From Streptomyces specialis (lineage in GTDB: Bacteria; Actinomycetota; Actinomycetes; Streptomycetales; Streptomycetaceae): DNA of 64,000 nucleotides. The DNA lies in the NCBI RefSeq assembly GCF_001493375.1, contig NZ_LN929759.1, positions 1 to 64,000 of the forward strand, given 5' to 3'. The notes below the pieces were generated by a model. The model was not told the DNA's origin and did no database searches. It saw only the letters and a list, made by a program, of their open reading frames with translations. The position numbers and the translations under genes are program-made. This document shows positions 60,234 through 64,000 of the stretch, in pieces (the stretch's first letter is position 1; each line of letters opens with the position of its first letter).

Positions 60234-61403
60234 TCAGCGCCGCGCGGTCTCCTCGTCGGCCTGCCGCCGGACGATGGCGGCGGCGATCTTGGGGGCGTCG
60301 CGCGCCAGTTCGCGCAGGTTGCCGCTGATGGGGTTCGTGAAGCCGATGAAGTACAGCCCCTCGGCGGCCGGATGGGTCTCCGCGCCGTGCACCAGCGGGC
60401 CGCCGTCGCCGTCGAGAACGCCGAGGTGCCCGACGAGCGGCGCGAGCCCCCGGCGGTAGCCGGTCGCGGCGATCACCGCGTCGGGGGCGATCGTCTCGCC
60501 GTCCGCCAGCACCACCTTGCCCCCGTCGAACGCCTCGACCGCGGCCACCGGCCGCACCAGACCGCGCCGCACCGCGCGCACAAGTCCCGCGTCCACCACG
60601 GGGAACGAGCCCGCCCGCGCCCGTGAGTACAGGCCGGTGGCCGGGCGGGGCAGGCCGTGCCCGGCCAGGCCGGTCAGCAGCCGGCCGACGGGCCGGGGCA
60701 GCCGGTCCGTCACCACCACCGGCAGCCGTCGGCACAGGATCGCCCCGGCCTGTGAGGGCCAGCCCAGCGTGGCGCGGCGCAGGATGTGCGGCGCCGTCCG
60801 CACCGCCAGCCGCACCCGCCCGGCGCCGCCGAACGCCAGGTCCGCGGCTATCTCCGCTCCGCTGTTGCCGGTTCCGACGACCAGCACGTCCCGCCCCTCG
60901 AACGGCGCCGGCGACCGGTACGCGCTGGCGTGCAGCAACTCGCCCGCGTAACCGTCCAGTCCGGGCCAGTCCGGCAGATACGGCGTGTGGTGGTGGCCGG
61001 TTGCCACCACGACGGCCCCGGCGCGCAGCAGGCGCCCCCCGGTGGCGCGCAACACCCAGTCGTCGTCGCCCGGCCGGGGCCGGTCGATGCCGAAGACCTC
61101 GACACCGGCGGCGAGTTCTATCCGGTGGTGCCGGGCGTAGCTCTCCAGGTAGCGCACGAAGTCGTCGCGCCGCACCCAGCGTCCGGCCGAGCGGGGTATC
61201 CGCATCCCCGGCAGCGACGACCAGCGGCGGGTCGTGTGCAGCCGCAGGCGGTCGTAGTGGCCGCGCCAGGAGGCGCCCACGTCGGCGGACTTCTCGACCA
61301 CGACCGTCCGGACTCCCCGGCGCGCGAGCGAGGCCGCGACGGCGAGCCCGGCCGGACCGGCCCCGATGACGTGTACAGGGGACGTAGGCATGTCCATGAG
61401 CAT
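60234..61403 (-). CDS. Flavin-dependent monooxygenase / NAD(P)-binding oxidoreductase
   Basis: A 389-residue class B flavoprotein of the YUC/FMO/Baeyer-Villiger-like kind. FAD Rossmann motif VIGAGPAGLAVAASLARRG (residues about 10-28), second Rossmann motif for NADPH VLVVGTGNSGAEIAADL (about 175), and the conserved VVVATGHHHTPYLPDWPG and VIAATGYRRGL. It transfers oxygen to a small nucleophilic or ketone substrate, unknown here. ATG 61403; ATGs at 61397 and 61391 also fit. Divergence from the STAS cluster and convergent placement suggest independent control. Confidence 0.9.
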   Translation of the reverse strand: MLMDMPTSPVHVIGAGPAGLAVAASLARRGVRTVVVEKSADVGASWRGHYDRLRLHTTRRWSSLPGMRIPRSAGRWVRRDDFVRYLESYARHHRIELAAGVEVFGIDRPRPGDDDWVLRATGGRLLRAGAVVVATGHHHTPYLPDWPGLDGYAGELLHASAYRSPAPFEGRDVLVVGTGNSGAEIAADLAFGGAGRVRLAVRTAPHILRRATLGWPSQAGAILCRRLPVVVTDRLPRPVGRLLTGLAGHGLPRPATGLYSRARAGSFPVVDAGLVRAVRRGLVRPVAAVEAFDGGKVVLADGETIAPDAVIAATGYRRGLAPLVGHLGVLDGDGGPLVHGAETHPAAEGLYFIGFTNPISGNLRELARDAPKIAAAIVRRQADEETARR

Positions 61404-61502
61404 ACGCAGACGACCCGCCGCCCTCACAGAGGGTGGCGGGTCGTGAACACGTCGGAGCGCACGCCGAGCCGGGGACAGGAACCGGGCGCGGCGCCCGTCC
61501 CG

Positions 61503-62153
61503 TTACTTCGACGGCTTGCGGCCGGTGACGCCCAGGTGCAGCAGCAGCGCCAGCGCCGGCTTCAGCTCCGCCTGCTTGGCGCCCAGCGCCTGAAGGCTCT
61601 TCGGCTGCGCCGAGACGGCGGCCAGCATGGTGACCAGGGACCCCGCCAGCGCGGCCGGGGTCGCGACCTGCTCGGCCGACCGGCCCTTGCTCTGGAGGCT
61701 CTCGATGGTCTCGGCCAGCGGCTTGACGACGGCGCCCTGCACCCGCGTCCGCATCCGCACGAACCGCCGGTCGCCCTCGGCCGCGCCGAGGTCGATCACG
61801 CGCAGGATGGCGTCGTGTTTCCGCCAGAACGCGAGGAAGCCGTCGACCAGCTCCTCGGCGGTCTGCCACCCCGCCTTACCGGCCCAGGGCCGCCCGGCGA
61901 CCAGCGCGGACAGCTCGGCGCTCTCCCGGACGGTGTCCTCCGCGATCTCCAGCACGGCGGCTTCCACGTCCGGGAAGTATTGGTAGAACGTCGCAGGTGA
62001 GGTGCCTGCTTTACGGGCCACGTCGATGACTCTGACGTCGCGGTACGGGGAGGTGCCGAGCATCTTTCCGAGGCAGTCGAGCAGTTTCTGCCGCGTGGCC
62101 TGCCCGCGCCGCCCGGCGACCCGGCCGTCGACGGTTGTTACCTGTCCTGTCAT
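61503..62153 (-). CDS. TetR-family transcriptional regulator
   Basis: A 216-residue repressor. N-terminal TetR helix-turn-helix: GQATRQKLLDCLGKMLG and DVARKAGTSPATFYQYFPDVEAAV (in parts; TSPATFYQYFP is the recognition end), followed by an all-helical ligand domain. ATG 62153 gives a normal length. The ligand is unknown. The upstream flavin monooxygenase gene, 99 bases downstream in the same direction, may be in its regulon. Its promoter side faces the kinase gene. Confidence 0.9.
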   Translation of the reverse strand: MTGQVTTVDGRVAGRRGQATRQKLLDCLGKMLGTSPYRDVRVIDVARKAGTSPATFYQYFPDVEAAVLEIAEDTVRESAELSALVAGRPWAGKAGWQTAEELVDGFLAFWRKHDAILRVIDLGAAEGDRRFVRMRTRVQGAVVKPLAETIESLQSKGRSAEQVATPAALAGSLVTMLAAVSAQPKSLQALGAKQAELKPALALLLHLGVTGRKPSK

Positions 62154-62390
62154 GCCAGTCAGCTTATCGACGCGTGATCTAGGCGCGATTTGATCGCATC
62201 CGAACGGATGGCGCTGTGGTAGCAGCTCGGGGCATACGGCGCTTTTCGCTGAATTCTCGCGCAATCCAGACCCCGGGTTCGCCGCTGTCAGTGCCGCGGG
62301 GAAGAATCTTCCTGGAGGTCCGCCGGGCCCTCCGGTGATGAGATGCTGCTCAGGGCGGAGTACAGCGCCCGAACGGGGAGGTGTCAGCAC

Positions 62391-63802
<1,412 letters not shown>

Positions 63803-64000
63803 GTGCTGACACCTCCCCGTTCGGGCGCTGTACTCCGCCCTGAGCAGCATCTCATCACCGGAGGGCCCGGCGGACCTCCAGGAAGATTCTTCCCCGCGGC
63901 ACTGACAGCGGCGAACCCGGGGTCTGGATTGCGCGAGAATTCAGCGAAAAGCGCCGTATGCCCCGAGCTGCTACCACAGCGCCATCCGTTCGGATGCGAT

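Overview
The window is very high-GC DNA with strong third-codon-position GC and many GTG/TTG starts. The gene set is that of a Streptomyces-type actinomycete: futalosine menaquinone genes (mqnB, mqnD), a complete conservon (cvnABCDE), a DtxR/DmdR1 iron regulator with a matching iron box, a DasR-type operator before a SIS-domain gene, a mycothiol-type maleylpyruvate-isomerase domain on an anti-sigma factor, and DUF2530, DUF3027, DUF397 and DUF6879 proteins. From memory, most of it follows the S. coelicolor SCO43xx-44xx core region.

Layout. 1-12 kb: an AraC regulator, a membrane protein, an iron-siderophore ABC uptake operon under an iron box, a HAD phosphatase, a cold-shock protein, mqnD/mqnB, a lipoprotein and an MFS carrier. 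12-23 kb: an 89-bp tandem repeat at the start of a DUF3027 gene, a sacsin/Hsp90-like ATPase, a GH114-type lipoprotein, DUF2530, MarR plus MFS exporter, a ThpR-like protein, a 28-residue membrane peptide, an aldo/keto reductase, an exported protein and serC. 23-28 kb: the conservon, transcribed leftward with four-base overlaps. 28-46 kb: a fused FAD/Fe-S oxidoreductase, a 0.8-kb degenerate repeat array, a PPOX protein, PhzF, citrate synthase, pdxH, a PAS/GAF sensor behind a Crp-type site, a SIS protein, DmdR1, an alpha/beta hydrolase lacking its serine, an XRE/SDR pair, an ABC exporter, a prim-pol domain protein and a TPR regulator. 46-54 kb: an accessory block with a radical-SAM/kinase-fold pair, DUF6879, an MFS carrier, XRE plus DUF397, a DUF1259 protein and a decayed TPR gene. 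54-63 kb: purU, an ECF sigma/anti-sigma pair, a STAS antagonist, an RsbW-like ATPase, a flavin monooxygenase, TetR and a Ser/Thr kinase.

Assembly quality matters here. Nextera (Tn5) library adapter sequence, more or less corrupted, sits at about 1-113, 26555-26729, 46225-46357 and 54435-54467. The second copy includes a readable i7 index and splits cvnA. The third removes the end of a regulator gene. The fourth removes the start of a membrane-protein gene. The last 1808 bases (62193-64000) are a perfect inverted repeat folded at a 16-base palindrome, so the kinase appears twice head to head; this is almost certainly a fold-back artefact. Gene order across these joints, especially the placement of the 46.4-54.4 kb block, should not be trusted.

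Regulatory themes inside the window connect. DmdR1 (37.8 kb) probably controls the siderophore uptake operon (6.8 kb). A DasR-type site overlaps the probable promoter of the SIS gene next to dmdR1. MarR and the divergent XRE regulators probably control their neighbouring exporter and dehydrogenase.
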